A DNA stretch of 24,043 nucleotides from a virus, in the IMG/VR virus record IMGVR_UViG_3300029893_000070, positions 1 through 24,043 of that record; one strand, given 5' to 3'. A model generated the notes under the pieces. That model worked only from the letters and a program-made list of their open reading frames with translations, was not told the origin of the DNA and ran no database searches. Every line of letters begins with the position of its first letter. The first letter of the stretch is position 1. Of this stretch, positions 1 to 7,399 are shown in pieces. The position numbers and the translations under genes were made by a program.

Positions 1-876
1 GTTGTGTTGCCAGAAGCTTGCCCGCAAAAGGCTGCCGGCGTGCCGGAACCTCGGCCTGCCGCCGTCATGCTTATAGGCTGTCCGGTAGGTCCGGCAGCCG
101 GGAATGATTTCCGGGCCTACCTGCACCGCCGCAGTCAGCGCCGGCATGCCGTCGCGCAGGCGGCCGGACTGGTAAAAGGCTTTGCCGTCATGTTTTACCC
201 CGTAAGGCGCTCCGGTGTGCAGCAGGATCGGCCCGGCGGCTCCATCTTCGGCTTGCCATGCGGCAGTTATCGCTTGCTGCTCCGTGAACACCAGGCGGTC
301 GCTCATGGCCAACTCCAGGGTTAGGGCGGCCAACTTGGAGTGAGAGGCCTTAACCTTGTTTATGGCGGCCAGCAGGGCCTGGCGCTCGGCGGCCGCATAG
401 TCCTTGCCGCCCTCTATGCCCATGAAAATCTTGAACTCCGCCCACCGGACGCCGCCCTGGTGCCTGGCCGCCCCATTGTATGAGTTCTGGCCGTTGTGCA
501 GGGGGGTTACCACGCCGTCTTTGAACAGCTCATGGATGCGGGCCTCCGGGTAGCCCATCACCTTCAGCACCGCCACCAGGCCCGGATTTGTGCCGCCCAG
601 GGCATAGGTCTGGTAGGCCGCTTTCAGGCGCTGGCGATAGGATTCATCGCTTTCTCCGGGTAATCTGGAAATACCCCTGTCCCTGCCATGCAGGTCCAGA
701 GCCGGCCCTGTGGCCGTATCTAAGAGCCAGGCCCGGCGCACTTTGAAGATGGCCTGCTTCAGGTCGTCCAGACTTACGCCCAGAGCCTCGGCCCAGCGTT
801 CAATATCTGTTTTTATCCCGTCCGGCCGCCGCAAAAACCCCGGCAGCAGGCTTAAAATATAATCCTTGAAGTTCAT
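1..876 (-). CDS. Baseplate/tail protein, P2 gpI / Mu gp48-like, partial at left edge
   Basis: An open frame starts with ATG at 876 and runs 292 codons off the window edge with no stop. It begins MNFKDYILSLLPGFLRRPDG. Residues 1-190 resemble the P2 gpI / Mu gp48 (YmfQ) group, which joins the baseplate wedge to the tail fibre; residues 81-115 (YRQRLKAAYQTYALGGTN, then GYPEARIHEL) are typical. From about residue 191 the protein continues into an extension with HDG-type motifs (KHDGKAFYQSGRLRDG and YKHDGGRPRFRHAGSLLR), the style of repeat seen in some tail-fibre proteins. The gene begins one base after the baseplate J stop codon, which fits the Mu order J then gp48. A second possible start lies at 306 (ATG with GGAG six bases upstream). 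The fold call is family recognition by eye; the function of the extension is unknown. Confidence 0.8.
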   Translation of the reverse strand, partial: MNFKDYILSLLPGFLRRPDGIKTDIERWAEALGVSLDDLKQAIFKVRRAWLLDTATGPALDLHGRDRGISRLPGESDESYRQRLKAAYQTYALGGTNPGLVAVLKVMGYPEARIHELFKDGVVTPLHNGQNSYNGAARHQGGVRWAEFKIFMGIEGGKDYAAAERQALLAAINKVKASHSKLAALTLELAMSDRLVFTEQQAITAAWQAEDGAAGPILLHTGAPYGVKHDGKAFYQSGRLRDGMPALTAAVQVGPEIIPGCRTYRTAYKHDGGRPRFRHAGSLLRASFWQHN

Positions 877-2019
877 TTACGCCACCCTCTGCACAGTAAT
901 GGTCAGGGTTCCCAGGACGGTTAACTCGTCAGGCTGCACAATCACGTCGCCGGCTGGGCTGGATATGACGGCGTTTACCGCGTCCGGCACGGTCATGAGC
1001 AGCGCTGTAATGCGCGACAGGTAGGCACTGTCTCCGATTTGCCTTGATTCCACGCCATCAACCTGACCAATGCCGAAGTAGGCCTGGACTATCTGTTCGC
1101 CGGCAAGCCGGGCGGCCGCCTCATCACCCTTGTCTGCCGGCAGGTAAATAATAGCCGCCACGTCCACCGTCCGGGTTGTCGGACCCTTCACAAGCACATT
1201 GGCCACGTTGGGCCGGCGCTGGTCAATGTAATCCTGGACCTGCTGGATCAGCTCCTGGGATGGCGCTCCCTCGGGGCCGGTGATGATCACGTCAACGGTG
1301 CCCTGGCCGCGCGGGAACTGGCTGTTTACTGCCACGTCCACCACGCCGGCCACCGCTCTGGCCCAGGAGATGTATGACGCATCGGTGCCGCCGGTGGCCA
1401 GCTCATTCCAGCGCAAAAAATAACGCTGCCGCAGGTCCTCGTCGCTCTCCGTGTCCGTGCCCTCCTCGGTGATCCAGGTGGCCCCGTTGGTCAGCTCGTC
1501 CACGCCGGGGATGTACGTCTCCAGCACGGTGATGTACCCTTCGCCAACGTTGTATTCAGCGCCGGCAAACTCCGCCTCCACCGGCACGCTGCCTTGGGCC
1601 TGCCCCGCCGGCAGCACCGTGTCGGTGGTAACGAAATATCTCAGGCTTCCGCCATCCGGCCCCAGTCCCGTTTTCATCACCGTGCCCGCCGGAATAAGCA
1701 GGGAGGAGGAGGCGTCTTGCCTGGTCACGGTCACCACGCCCTTGGTCTTTTTCGCCTCCAGCCTGGTGATGCCAACATCCTGGGCCTTAAGGTCCAGCCA
1801 TTGCCCTGTGGCATGGGCCGCAAAACCCTGGGGGACAACCTTCTCCAGTAGGTCGTTCAGTTCGGCCACGGGGGAGAGACCGCTTTCCGCCATGGTTCTG
1901 AGCACGCCGCCGGGGTTCAGGTTGGTGGCCTTGCCGCCGGCGTCCCTGAAACGCTCAAAAAATTCCTGCAGCAAGGTCTCTAAACCCTTTAAGCCTAGTA
2001 GCTGTCGGAAGTCAACCAT
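877..2019 (-). CDS. Baseplate J-like protein (Mu gp47 type)
   Basis: The 380-aa protein matches the baseplate J / Mu gp47 / XkdT family, which forms the baseplate wedge of contractile tails. Visible hallmarks are the N-terminal stretch on setting up the wedge (GGVLRTMAESGLSPVAELND), a middle beta-rich part with PAGTVMKTG, the conserved EEGTDTESDEDLRQRYFLRW segment near residues 180-200 and VDVIITGPEG. The length is normal for the family. The ATG at 2019 has GAGGTGAT five bases upstream and overlaps the stop of the W-like gene by one base, so the two are probably translationally coupled. The next gene downstream is the gpI-like protein, as in Mu and P2-type baseplate operons. Confidence 0.93.
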   Translation of the reverse strand: MVDFRQLLGLKGLETLLQEFFERFRDAGGKATNLNPGGVLRTMAESGLSPVAELNDLLEKVVPQGFAAHATGQWLDLKAQDVGITRLEAKKTKGVVTVTRQDASSSLLIPAGTVMKTGLGPDGGSLRYFVTTDTVLPAGQAQGSVPVEAEFAGAEYNVGEGYITVLETYIPGVDELTNGATWITEEGTDTESDEDLRQRYFLRWNELATGGTDASYISWARAVAGVVDVAVNSQFPRGQGTVDVIITGPEGAPSQELIQQVQDYIDQRRPNVANVLVKGPTTRTVDVAAIIYLPADKGDEAAARLAGEQIVQAYFGIGQVDGVESRQIGDSAYLSRITALLMTVPDAVNAVISSPAGDVIVQPDELTVLGTLTITVQRVA

Positions 2020-2429
2020 CAGATCACCTCAATCCGTATCTCGCCGCCGGAAATGTCGATAACCAGGTTCAGCGGGTTTGTCTCACCGATTATACTGCAG
2101 GTGGCCTGCAGCTTGATGTGGTCGCGCTCCCAGCTTATGACTTCGGCCACTGCGGACCCGGCCTCCACCCGCGGGTCGCTCTCCAGGCCCTCCTGGACGG
2201 CCTGCTGCAGGTCCAGCCTGTTCAGCGGGTCGTTGGCGGCCTGAATAAACCTCGTCAGTCCAGCGCCCCATCCAGGATGTAAGAACAGGGCGTCCTCGGG
2301 CGAAATGAGTCTGTGCTTAAGGTCCTGGGCCACGCACGCCCTGCCTGTTACAAGCTGCAGGTCGCCTGTCGGAGCGCTTACAAAGTCGCCGTTTTCAATG
2401 CGGATGTCTGTGCCTAACATGTAGCTCAT
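2019..2429 (-). CDS. Baseplate wedge protein, gpW/gp25 family (Mu gp46-like)
   Basis: The 136-aa protein has the gp25/W-like layout: an N-terminal strand region (GTDIRIENGDFVSAPTGDLQ), a helical centre with DLKHRLISPEDALFLHPGWG, then NRLDLQQAVQEGLESDPRV and a C-terminal beta part. In T4, P2 and Mu this small protein sits at the base of the wedge, contacts the sheath initiator region and works with the J-like protein. The ATG at 2429 overlaps the TAA of the OB-fold gene (TAATG) and is preceded by GAGGTG. The position between spike base and J agrees with the family call. Length is normal. Confidence 0.9.
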   Translation of the reverse strand: MSYMLGTDIRIENGDFVSAPTGDLQLVTGRACVAQDLKHRLISPEDALFLHPGWGAGLTRFIQAANDPLNRLDLQQAVQEGLESDPRVEAGSAVAEVISWERDHIKLQATCSIIGETNPLNLVIDISGGEIRIEVI

Positions 2430-2722
2430 TACTTCAGCACCTCGTCAATATAGGGCTGGCTGGGGTCGGCATAGTAGAAACCCACCCGCACCTGGTCCCC
2501 GATCTGGGCCGTTTGACTGGCCGGCACCCGGAGCTTGGCCAGCACCGGCCACGATGAAAGGGTGCTCCCTGCGCTGTCCAACACCTGAACGTCGGCCTGC
2601 CGGCCCTGGTTGTAGATTTTTATAACCTTGCCCTTCATGGGGTACATGGCCCCGTTCAGCACCGGGAACACCTGGCCCACCAGGGCCTTGAACACTTTCT
2701 CTACTTCTTCCCTAGTGACCAT
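2429..2722 (-). CDS. OB-fold baseplate spike-base protein (gpV / Mu gp45 / XkdR-like)
   Basis: This 97-aa protein has a strand-rich middle (MKGKVIKIYNQGRQADVQVL and a GDQVRVGFYYADPSQPYI segment) typical of the OB-fold that starts gpV/gp45 spike proteins and of the XkdR/DUF2577 group. It lies between the hub protein and the gp25-like protein, the normal place for the spike. It is much shorter than Mu gp45 (about 200 aa) because the C-terminal beta-helix needle is missing, so the tip is probably another protein or a PAAR-type cap coded elsewhere. The ATG at 2722 overlaps the hub gene by 22 bases, and its ribosome site is weak. Function is inferred from order and fold style. Confidence 0.72.
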   Translation of the reverse strand: MVTREEVEKVFKALVGQVFPVLNGAMYPMKGKVIKIYNQGRQADVQVLDSAGSTLSSWPVLAKLRVPASQTAQIGDQVRVGFYYADPSQPYIDEVLK

Positions 2723-3492
2723 TCCAGGGTCAGCCTCGCTTTCTGGGCGTCGTGGTGGTAATGGCAGCGCTCCACCCGTGCTTCCACCGGCTCCGTGAAA
2801 TGGCGCGGGTCCACGATGATCACCCGGTGGGAGTGCCTGATCCAGGGCATGGCAAAGGTGGTGATCAAGCCGCGCTGGCCGCCGTTTTCAACCCGCGTCG
2901 GCTCCAGGATGTTGACGCCGTATTCCAGCCTGGTAATCTCAGCCTGCCGGTACCTGGATGATTCCTCCCACGGCCCCCAGTAGAATTCTCCTTCCGGCTC
3001 GAAGTAATAGGCCCAGTCCAGGCTCCAGGCCGCATTTACGCGCCTGAAAACATCCAGGCAGTTGCCGCTGGCCACAAAGGAGGCCTTTGGCGGCAGCGTC
3101 TTGCTGCTTAAACGGTAGGCCGTTATCCCGGCCTTCTGCAGCCCCCGCTGGACAACCGCGCCGGGCTGGACCTGAACAAAGGTCTGCGAAAAGTCCGTCC
3201 GCTTCAGCTTCGCCCCCTGGTCCTGGGCGAAGATCAGGGTGGTGGTGGACCGTGGCTCCAGCCTGTCAATCTCCCCGTCGAATATCAGCCACAGCTTTTT
3301 TTCGCGATAACCCTGACTGATCCGTATCCTGGCCCCGGCGGCGACATCCGCAGGCAGGCCGGCCTTCGGCAGCTCCACCTCGGCCAGGTCCAGCGGTGCC
3401 TGGCGGGAGGAGAACACGTCAAACCGCGTCATTTTCTGCGCCGTATAAGGCCCGATCTCTATTCCCCAGGCCGGGGAGATGTACTCACTCAT
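2701..3492 (-). CDS. Baseplate hub protein, gpD / XkdQ / Mu gp44-like
   Basis: The 263-aa protein fits the tail hub family (P2 gpD, XkdQ, Mu P). It starts with a domain of the form FDVFSSRQAPLDLAEVELPK, followed by a beta-barrel segment (KKLWLIFDGEIDRLEP). Residues about 100-190 hold the conserved LQKAGITAYRLSSKTLPPK and SLDWAYYFEPEGEFYWGPWE parts seen in hub proteins that trimerise under the tube. It sits between the LysM protein and the OB-fold spike base, which is the usual XkdP-XkdQ-XkdR order. The ATG at 3492 follows a GGGGTGG ribosome site. No lysozyme domain is visible, so it is structural, not a cell-wall-cutting hub. Confidence 0.8.
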   Translation of the reverse strand: MSEYISPAWGIEIGPYTAQKMTRFDVFSSRQAPLDLAEVELPKAGLPADVAAGARIRISQGYREKKLWLIFDGEIDRLEPRSTTTLIFAQDQGAKLKRTDFSQTFVQVQPGAVVQRGLQKAGITAYRLSSKTLPPKASFVASGNCLDVFRRVNAAWSLDWAYYFEPEGEFYWGPWEESSRYRQAEITRLEYGVNILEPTRVENGGQRGLITTFAMPWIRHSHRVIIVDPRHFTEPVEARVERCHYHHDAQKARLTLEWSLGKK

Positions 3493-3504
3493 CCAGCGCC
3501 ACCC

Positions 3505-4176
3505 CTACACCACGTCGTCGTCCACCGCCGGGCTGTTCGTGCTTGCCACTGCCTGCTGGCCGGCGGGTATGTTCAGCCGTTGTCCCGCATATATCAGGTT
3601 CGGGTTCTCAATCTGAGGATTGGCCTTGACCAGTTCCGCCAGGGAGACCCCGTAAGTCCTGGCTATAGCCCACATGGAATCCCCTTTTTTGACCACGTAC
3701 TGCCCGTCGTCGGGCTGGGCCGTGGTGGTCTTCATGGCGGCGATCTGCTCGGTCTTCACCACCACGGGCTTAAACTCCAGCAGATTGATCTCGGCGGTGA
3801 TGGTGTCGTCCGCATTGCCTTCCGTGGTCCGCAAGTTTTGGTAGACCACCTGGCTGATGCCCCTGGCAGCGGCGTGTTTGTTGACAATGCGGTACACGAA
3901 GGGCTTGGCCTGACTGTCCACCTTCTTGAAACTACTTTCCAGCTTCGCCGCCTTGTCATAGCAGTTGTTTTGCTCGTCCGTCTGGAGGGTGATCCTGATG
4001 GTCATTTTGGCGTCCTCGTAACCCTGGGGCTGCTTGGATGCCCCGGACTGGCCGGGCACCTCCTCTATGTCCACCCGCACACTGCAGTCAATCTCTATCT
4101 GCTGGATTATGCCGGGCAGTATCTGGTCGCCCAGCTTTACCTGCCCGAAGTCGTCAGTTATAATCTCTCTTGCCAT
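3505..4176 (-). CDS. LysM-containing baseplate/tube-initiator protein (XkdP / gp53-like)
   Basis: The 223-aa protein has an N-terminal beta-rich domain of about 140 residues that resembles the spacer protein next to the tape measure in XkdP-type phages. A LysM domain follows at about residues 159-204 (YVVKKGDSMWAIARTYGVS, then NPNLIYAGQRLNIPAG). In such baseplates LysM is a structural module linking hub and wedge, although the same fold binds peptidoglycan elsewhere. The last 18 residues are a disordered Asp/Val tail. The ATG at 4176 overlaps the tape-measure stop (TAATG), so it is probably coupled. Mu itself carries a different protein (N, gp43) in this slot, so this phage is closer to the PBSX/XkdP arrangement here. 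Confidence 0.82.
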   Translation of the reverse strand: MAREIITDDFGQVKLGDQILPGIIQQIEIDCSVRVDIEEVPGQSGASKQPQGYEDAKMTIRITLQTDEQNNCYDKAAKLESSFKKVDSQAKPFVYRIVNKHAAARGISQVVYQNLRTTEGNADDTITAEINLLEFKPVVVKTEQIAAMKTTTAQPDDGQYVVKKGDSMWAIARTYGVSLAELVKANPQIENPNLIYAGQRLNIPAGQQAVASTNSPAVDDDVV

Positions 4177-6599
4177 TAGCCGTTCACTTCCTCAGCAAAG
4201 CGCCGCAGCGCCTGCCACAAGTCTTCCGGGCTGTCCACCTTGTCCACGTGCAGGTGAACGTCCCCATTGATGGTTACCGGTCTGGGTCCGGCCGCACTGG
4301 CCGTCCCTTGTTTTGCCGGCGGCGGGAAGTACCCGGTCAAGTCCGGCACCTCGGCCGTGAGAATATCCGTCACTTTCGGAGCCGCCGGAAGAGGTCCCTG
4401 GACCACCTCGTACTGAGCCACCCCGTTCAAGGGCGGCAGGGCGGAAGGGAGAGGTGGCAGGGGGGAAGCCAGGGCAATCCCGGCCAGGCCGGTGGCCACC
4501 GCCTTCTGCAGCCCGCCCATTTTCCTTTCCACGCCGCCCTGAAAGGTGGTAATCATGGCTTGGCCGCTCTTGGTCAGCTCGGAAAGCGGGCCTGTCTTGG
4601 CGTCGGAAAACGGCAGCATGTCGCGGATTTTTTGCAGGCCGCTCTTTACCACTTCCACCGGCTTGTTGATGATGGACCTCAACCCGTCGGTGAAGGCATC
4701 CCAGAGCGCCCGGCCGGATTCCTTGAACGTGTCCCATAATCCTCCCAGCCAGGCCAGGGCCTTGTCTATGCCGCCCTTGATGACCGTCCAGAAGCTGTTG
4801 GCCAGGTTGCCGACAAAGGCCACGCCAGCGCTTACAGCTCCCTTGATGGTCTCCCAGGCGCTGATCACCGCCGCCTTGACGGTATCCCAGTTCTTTATCA
4901 GCAGCACGATGACCGCGATCAGTCCGATAATCGCCAGCACAATCCAGGTGATGGGGTTGGCCAGCAGGGCGGCGGTAAAACTCCAGACGCCGGCGATAAG
5001 CCCCGGCAGCGCCCGGATGGCCGTAAAGAGGGCTTGCTTGCCGAAGTTGAACACAGCCAGTCCCATGGCTTTGGCGGCCTCCAGGCCCTTGCCCCCGGCC
5101 ACCATGGCGAACCTGCCGGCGTTGACGGCGGCCTGCCCCAGGTTCTTGCCCAGGGAGACCACCCAGCGGCCCGCCGACATGGCCCCTTGCCCGGCGGCGC
5201 TGAAGCCTGTCCTCATGCGGCCAAATAAATTTTGAATAGCCGTCAGGGTCGATTTGTCTGTCAGCTTGCCCTTCAACCAGGTGATGCCCTGGGCGGCCTT
5301 GGTGACCCCCTGCACGGCGTAACCCCCCATGGTGATGAACGCGCCGGCGACGGTAAGGATGGGGGCCAGGATCATCAGCAGTCCCGTGCCCACCATGGCC
5401 AGCAGCGCCCCGGTCTTGATCAGTTCCGGGTGTTCCTTGGCCCAGCCGGAAAACTGTGTCACAATCACCTTTAAGTCCGGAATGATGCCCTGCAGCACCG
5501 GCAGCAGTTCCTTGGCCACGTCCATTTTCAGGGCGTCAATATTGTTTTTGAGTATTTGCATCTGGGCGCTGGCCGTGGCCTCCATGGTCTGCTGGGCCTT
5601 GGTGGTCGCGCCCATGGAGTTGGTGACCGCATCCAGGTTTTTGCGCATGACATCGGTCTGGTTGCTCAGTAGTACCACCGCTCGCAGGCCTTCGTCGCCA
5701 AACGCCTGCTGGAAGGCCATCTGCACCTCCGGGCTTAACTTGGACAGGTCGCCGTACTTCTTCTTGATGTTTTCCAGGGTGCCGATGAAGTCCACGCTAC
5801 CGTCGGCCGTCTTGGCCACCTTAAACCCTAGTTCGGCTGACGCCTTGGTCATCTGCCGCATGGTGGCCGCGAAGGCGGTGCCGGCCATGCTGCCCTGCAG
5901 TCCGGCGTTGTTGAGCTGGCCGACGATGGCGGACAGTTGCTCAATGCTCATTCTCGCCTGCAAGGCTGAGGGGATGGCGTACTTCAACCCTTCACTCAAC
6001 TGGGCCATGTTGGCGATCTGGAACACTCCCTGGGTCGCCGTGACAACATCGCCCAGGCGGGCCATTTCAGTACGCACGTCTGCAGTCTTGTCGCCCATGT
6101 TGTTGTAGATCACGGCCAGCAGGTTGGCCGCCTCTGCGTTGTCGCCCATGGTGGCCGTCGCCACAGCCAGGGCCGTCCTGGTGCCCTCGATGGCCTGAAC
6201 GTCGTTCAGTCCCGCGCCGGCCATGATATACGCCGTGTTAATAAACTCATCCGCTGCGGCCCTGTGGTTCTTGCTCCAGTCCAGCGCGGCCGCCGTGGCC
6301 GCCTCCAGGGACTTTTCCACGCCGCCCATGGTGGAGGTGACCACCGTGGCCAGGGGGGCGGAGGCATCCTCCACCGCCTTCAACGGTTCCATGATGCCGA
6401 AAACAGAGTCCCGCATCTTGTCGGCCGCGCCCTGCACCAGCGCGCCGGAAAGGGTCATGCGCTGTCCAAACTCCACCATGCCCCTGGCGCGTTCCATGGT
6501 TTTGTCTAAATTTGTTACCGCCTGGGCCATTTTGCGGGCCGGGCCGGTCAGCTTGTCAATGGCCGTGACTATCACGCCCAGCTTGAACAGCGATTCCAA
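4176..6599 (-). CDS. Tail tape measure protein (TP901 type)
   Basis: The 807-aa protein sets tail length and passes through the tube during DNA injection. It starts with a helical region that includes KLTGPARKMAQAVTNLDKTM, then a TP901-type core (residues about 90-350, with NLLAVIYNNMGD, MSIEQLSAIVGQLNNAGLQG and FQQAFGDEGLRAVVLL). Two hydrophobic membrane-type segments lie near residues 396-425 and 530-570. The C-terminus has Pro-rich linkers (PLPPLPSALPPL). The first in-frame codon after the upstream stop is TTG at 6599, with AGGAGG nine bases upstream; an ATG at 6603 is in another frame. The moron promoter on the other strand overlaps this ribosome site. Confidence 0.95.
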   Translation of the reverse strand: MESLFKLGVIVTAIDKLTGPARKMAQAVTNLDKTMERARGMVEFGQRMTLSGALVQGAADKMRDSVFGIMEPLKAVEDASAPLATVVTSTMGGVEKSLEAATAAALDWSKNHRAAADEFINTAYIMAGAGLNDVQAIEGTRTALAVATATMGDNAEAANLLAVIYNNMGDKTADVRTEMARLGDVVTATQGVFQIANMAQLSEGLKYAIPSALQARMSIEQLSAIVGQLNNAGLQGSMAGTAFAATMRQMTKASAELGFKVAKTADGSVDFIGTLENIKKKYGDLSKLSPEVQMAFQQAFGDEGLRAVVLLSNQTDVMRKNLDAVTNSMGATTKAQQTMEATASAQMQILKNNIDALKMDVAKELLPVLQGIIPDLKVIVTQFSGWAKEHPELIKTGALLAMVGTGLLMILAPILTVAGAFITMGGYAVQGVTKAAQGITWLKGKLTDKSTLTAIQNLFGRMRTGFSAAGQGAMSAGRWVVSLGKNLGQAAVNAGRFAMVAGGKGLEAAKAMGLAVFNFGKQALFTAIRALPGLIAGVWSFTAALLANPITWIVLAIIGLIAVIVLLIKNWDTVKAAVISAWETIKGAVSAGVAFVGNLANSFWTVIKGGIDKALAWLGGLWDTFKESGRALWDAFTDGLRSIINKPVEVVKSGLQKIRDMLPFSDAKTGPLSELTKSGQAMITTFQGGVERKMGGLQKAVATGLAGIALASPLPPLPSALPPLNGVAQYEVVQGPLPAAPKVTDILTAEVPDLTGYFPPPAKQGTASAAGPRPVTINGDVHLHVDKVDSPEDLWQALRRFAEEVNG

Positions 6600-6602
6600 T
6601 CA

Positions 6603-6631
6603 TTGACACCTCCTCCGGCAGGGATTAAAAT
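6603..6631 (+). promoter_or_regulatory. Sigma-70/SigA-type promoter of the plus-strand moron gene
   Basis: TTGACA at 6603-6608, a spacer of exactly 17 bases, and TAAAAT at 6626-6631. This is a perfect -35 and a one-mismatch -10. It points into the only plus-strand gene of the window, whose ATG is at 6661, giving a leader of about 22 bases. The -35 lies inside the ribosome-binding region of the tape-measure gene on the other strand. Confidence 0.75.
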
Positions 6632-6660
6632 TTAACTAAAATTTGCTTGAGGTGATAAAA

Positions 6661-6873
6661 ATGTTTGTCGGATTTCTTGGCGTATTCTTTTTCTTTGTTG
6701 GTATCGGGACCTTGTTGGCCTTGGCCTGGGTCGCAATCAAATACGGCCCGCCGCTGCTGGCTTTGCTCCTGAAGTCCACGGGCGAAGTGCTGGCCGCCTG
6801 GGGAAAAGCCGCCAAACAGGGCTGGGACGAAGCGGGCCAGAAGACTAACGCCTCCGGAAAATCTCCCCGATAG
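6661..6873 (+). CDS. Small membrane protein, probable moron
   Basis: A 70-aa protein on the strand opposite to every other gene. It begins MFVGFLGVFFFFVGIGTLLA, with one clear membrane segment at residues 2-27 and a second hydrophobic part at about 31-45 (GPPLLALLLKSTGEVLAAWG), then a polar Lys/Gln/Asn-rich tail. ATG 6661 is chosen over the upstream TTG 6643 because GAGGTGAT ends four bases before it and pairs fully with the 16S end. It has its own promoter at 6603-6631. Its 3' end overlaps the end of the chaperone frameshift extension by 29 bases in a convergent way. Independent promoter, opposite strand and insertion between chaperone and tape measure fit a moron, perhaps for superinfection exclusion or a holin-like role; the role is a guess. 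Confidence 0.68.
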   Translation: MFVGFLGVFFFFVGIGTLLALAWVAIKYGPPLLALLLKSTGEVLAAWGKAAKQGWDEAGQKTNASGKSPR

Positions 6874-7386
6874 CCTTCAGCACTCCCAGCTTGACCAGCT
6901 CCACTTCCCGCTCCTCTAAAAAGTAGGCCTGGGCCGCCAGCTCTATGTACTCCTCGTCAGGCAGGTCTGCCACTTCCGTGTCGGACAGTCCAAAGCGCAG
7001 GGAGATAAGCATGTTCGTTTGGCCCAGGCCGTCCTGTTTTAGGGCCTCCAGCCGGCTTACAACCGCTTCACGAAAAAATCCTGGTTGGTACCCACGATCT
7101 TCTGCAGTTCGCTGCCCACCGAAATGGCCATACCAGGCTTCTCGTCAAACAACTTGCGCACCGCGTCCTGATCAGGGTACAGCAGGCAGTCAAAGGCCAG
7201 GTTGTGCATGGCCTTCAGGGCGTCGCTCATGACCTGCTTGGCGAACCGGCTTAAGGCCGCCCGGCCGGGCTTGCGGAAGATGAAGTAGTAGCTCTGGCTG
7301 CCGTCTTCCGTTTCGCCCGTCAGCTCGTACACGTCGCCGTACTGGCTTTTCCAGTTCTCCAGTTGCTCTTCTGTAGGCTTACTCAT
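6845..7386 (-). CDS. Tail assembly chaperone extended product made by -1 frameshift (G-T analogue)
   Basis: Reading the chaperone from 7386, slipping back one base at 7072-7078 and continuing in the -1 frame gives an open frame that reaches TAG at 6845-6847. The product is 105 residues of the normal frame plus 75 new ones, about 180 aa. The added part (starting REAVVSRLEALKQDGLGQTN and ending KAIGEIFRRR) is helical, charged and free of stops, with an EEYIELAAQAYFLEEREVEL segment that looks like a real coding region. It has no start codon with a ribosome site. In lambda and most tailed phages two chaperones made by frameshift (gpG and gpGT) coat the tape measure; the location directly before the tape measure fits exactly. 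Confidence 0.72.
7057..7386 (-). CDS. Tail assembly chaperone (G analogue, DUF6848-like)
   Basis: The 109-aa protein starts MSKPTEEQLENWKSQYGDVY and continues with YYFIFRKPGRAALSRFAKQV and a C-terminal helical part; this pattern is common to small chaperones between tube and tape measure in Mu-like and PBSX-like phages (DUF6848-type). It should bind the tape measure while the tail is built and be absent from the virion. The ATG at 7386 has GGAGG eight bases upstream. The zero-frame stop TAA is at 7057-7059, five codons after a slippery run (see 7072-7078). Confidence 0.78.
   Translation of the reverse strand: MSKPTEEQLENWKSQYGDVYELTGETEDGSQSYYFIFRKPGRAALSRFAKQVMSDALKAMHNLAFDCLLYPDQDAVRKLFDEKPGMAISVGSELQKIVGTNQDFFVKRL
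7072..7078 (-). other. Putative -1 ribosomal slippery site TTTTTTC
   Basis: On the minus strand the chaperone codons are GAT TTT TTC GTG, giving the heptamer T TTT TTC in the correct X XXY YYZ phase. After a one-base backward slip both tRNAs(Phe) can re-pair with TTT TTT, and translation continues CGT GAA GCG GTT past the zero-frame stop. Six T in a row in a GC-rich genome, close to the end of the gene and before an open -1 frame, makes this a strong candidate. No stimulating stem-loop was established. Confidence 0.7.
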
Positions 7387-7399
7387 CGTTTAACCTCCC

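Noticed and set aside
4-324. 106-codon plus-strand frame at the left edge
   Set aside because: The minus strand here is an uninterrupted continuation of the gpI-like gene with HDG motifs, so the plus frame is a shadow.
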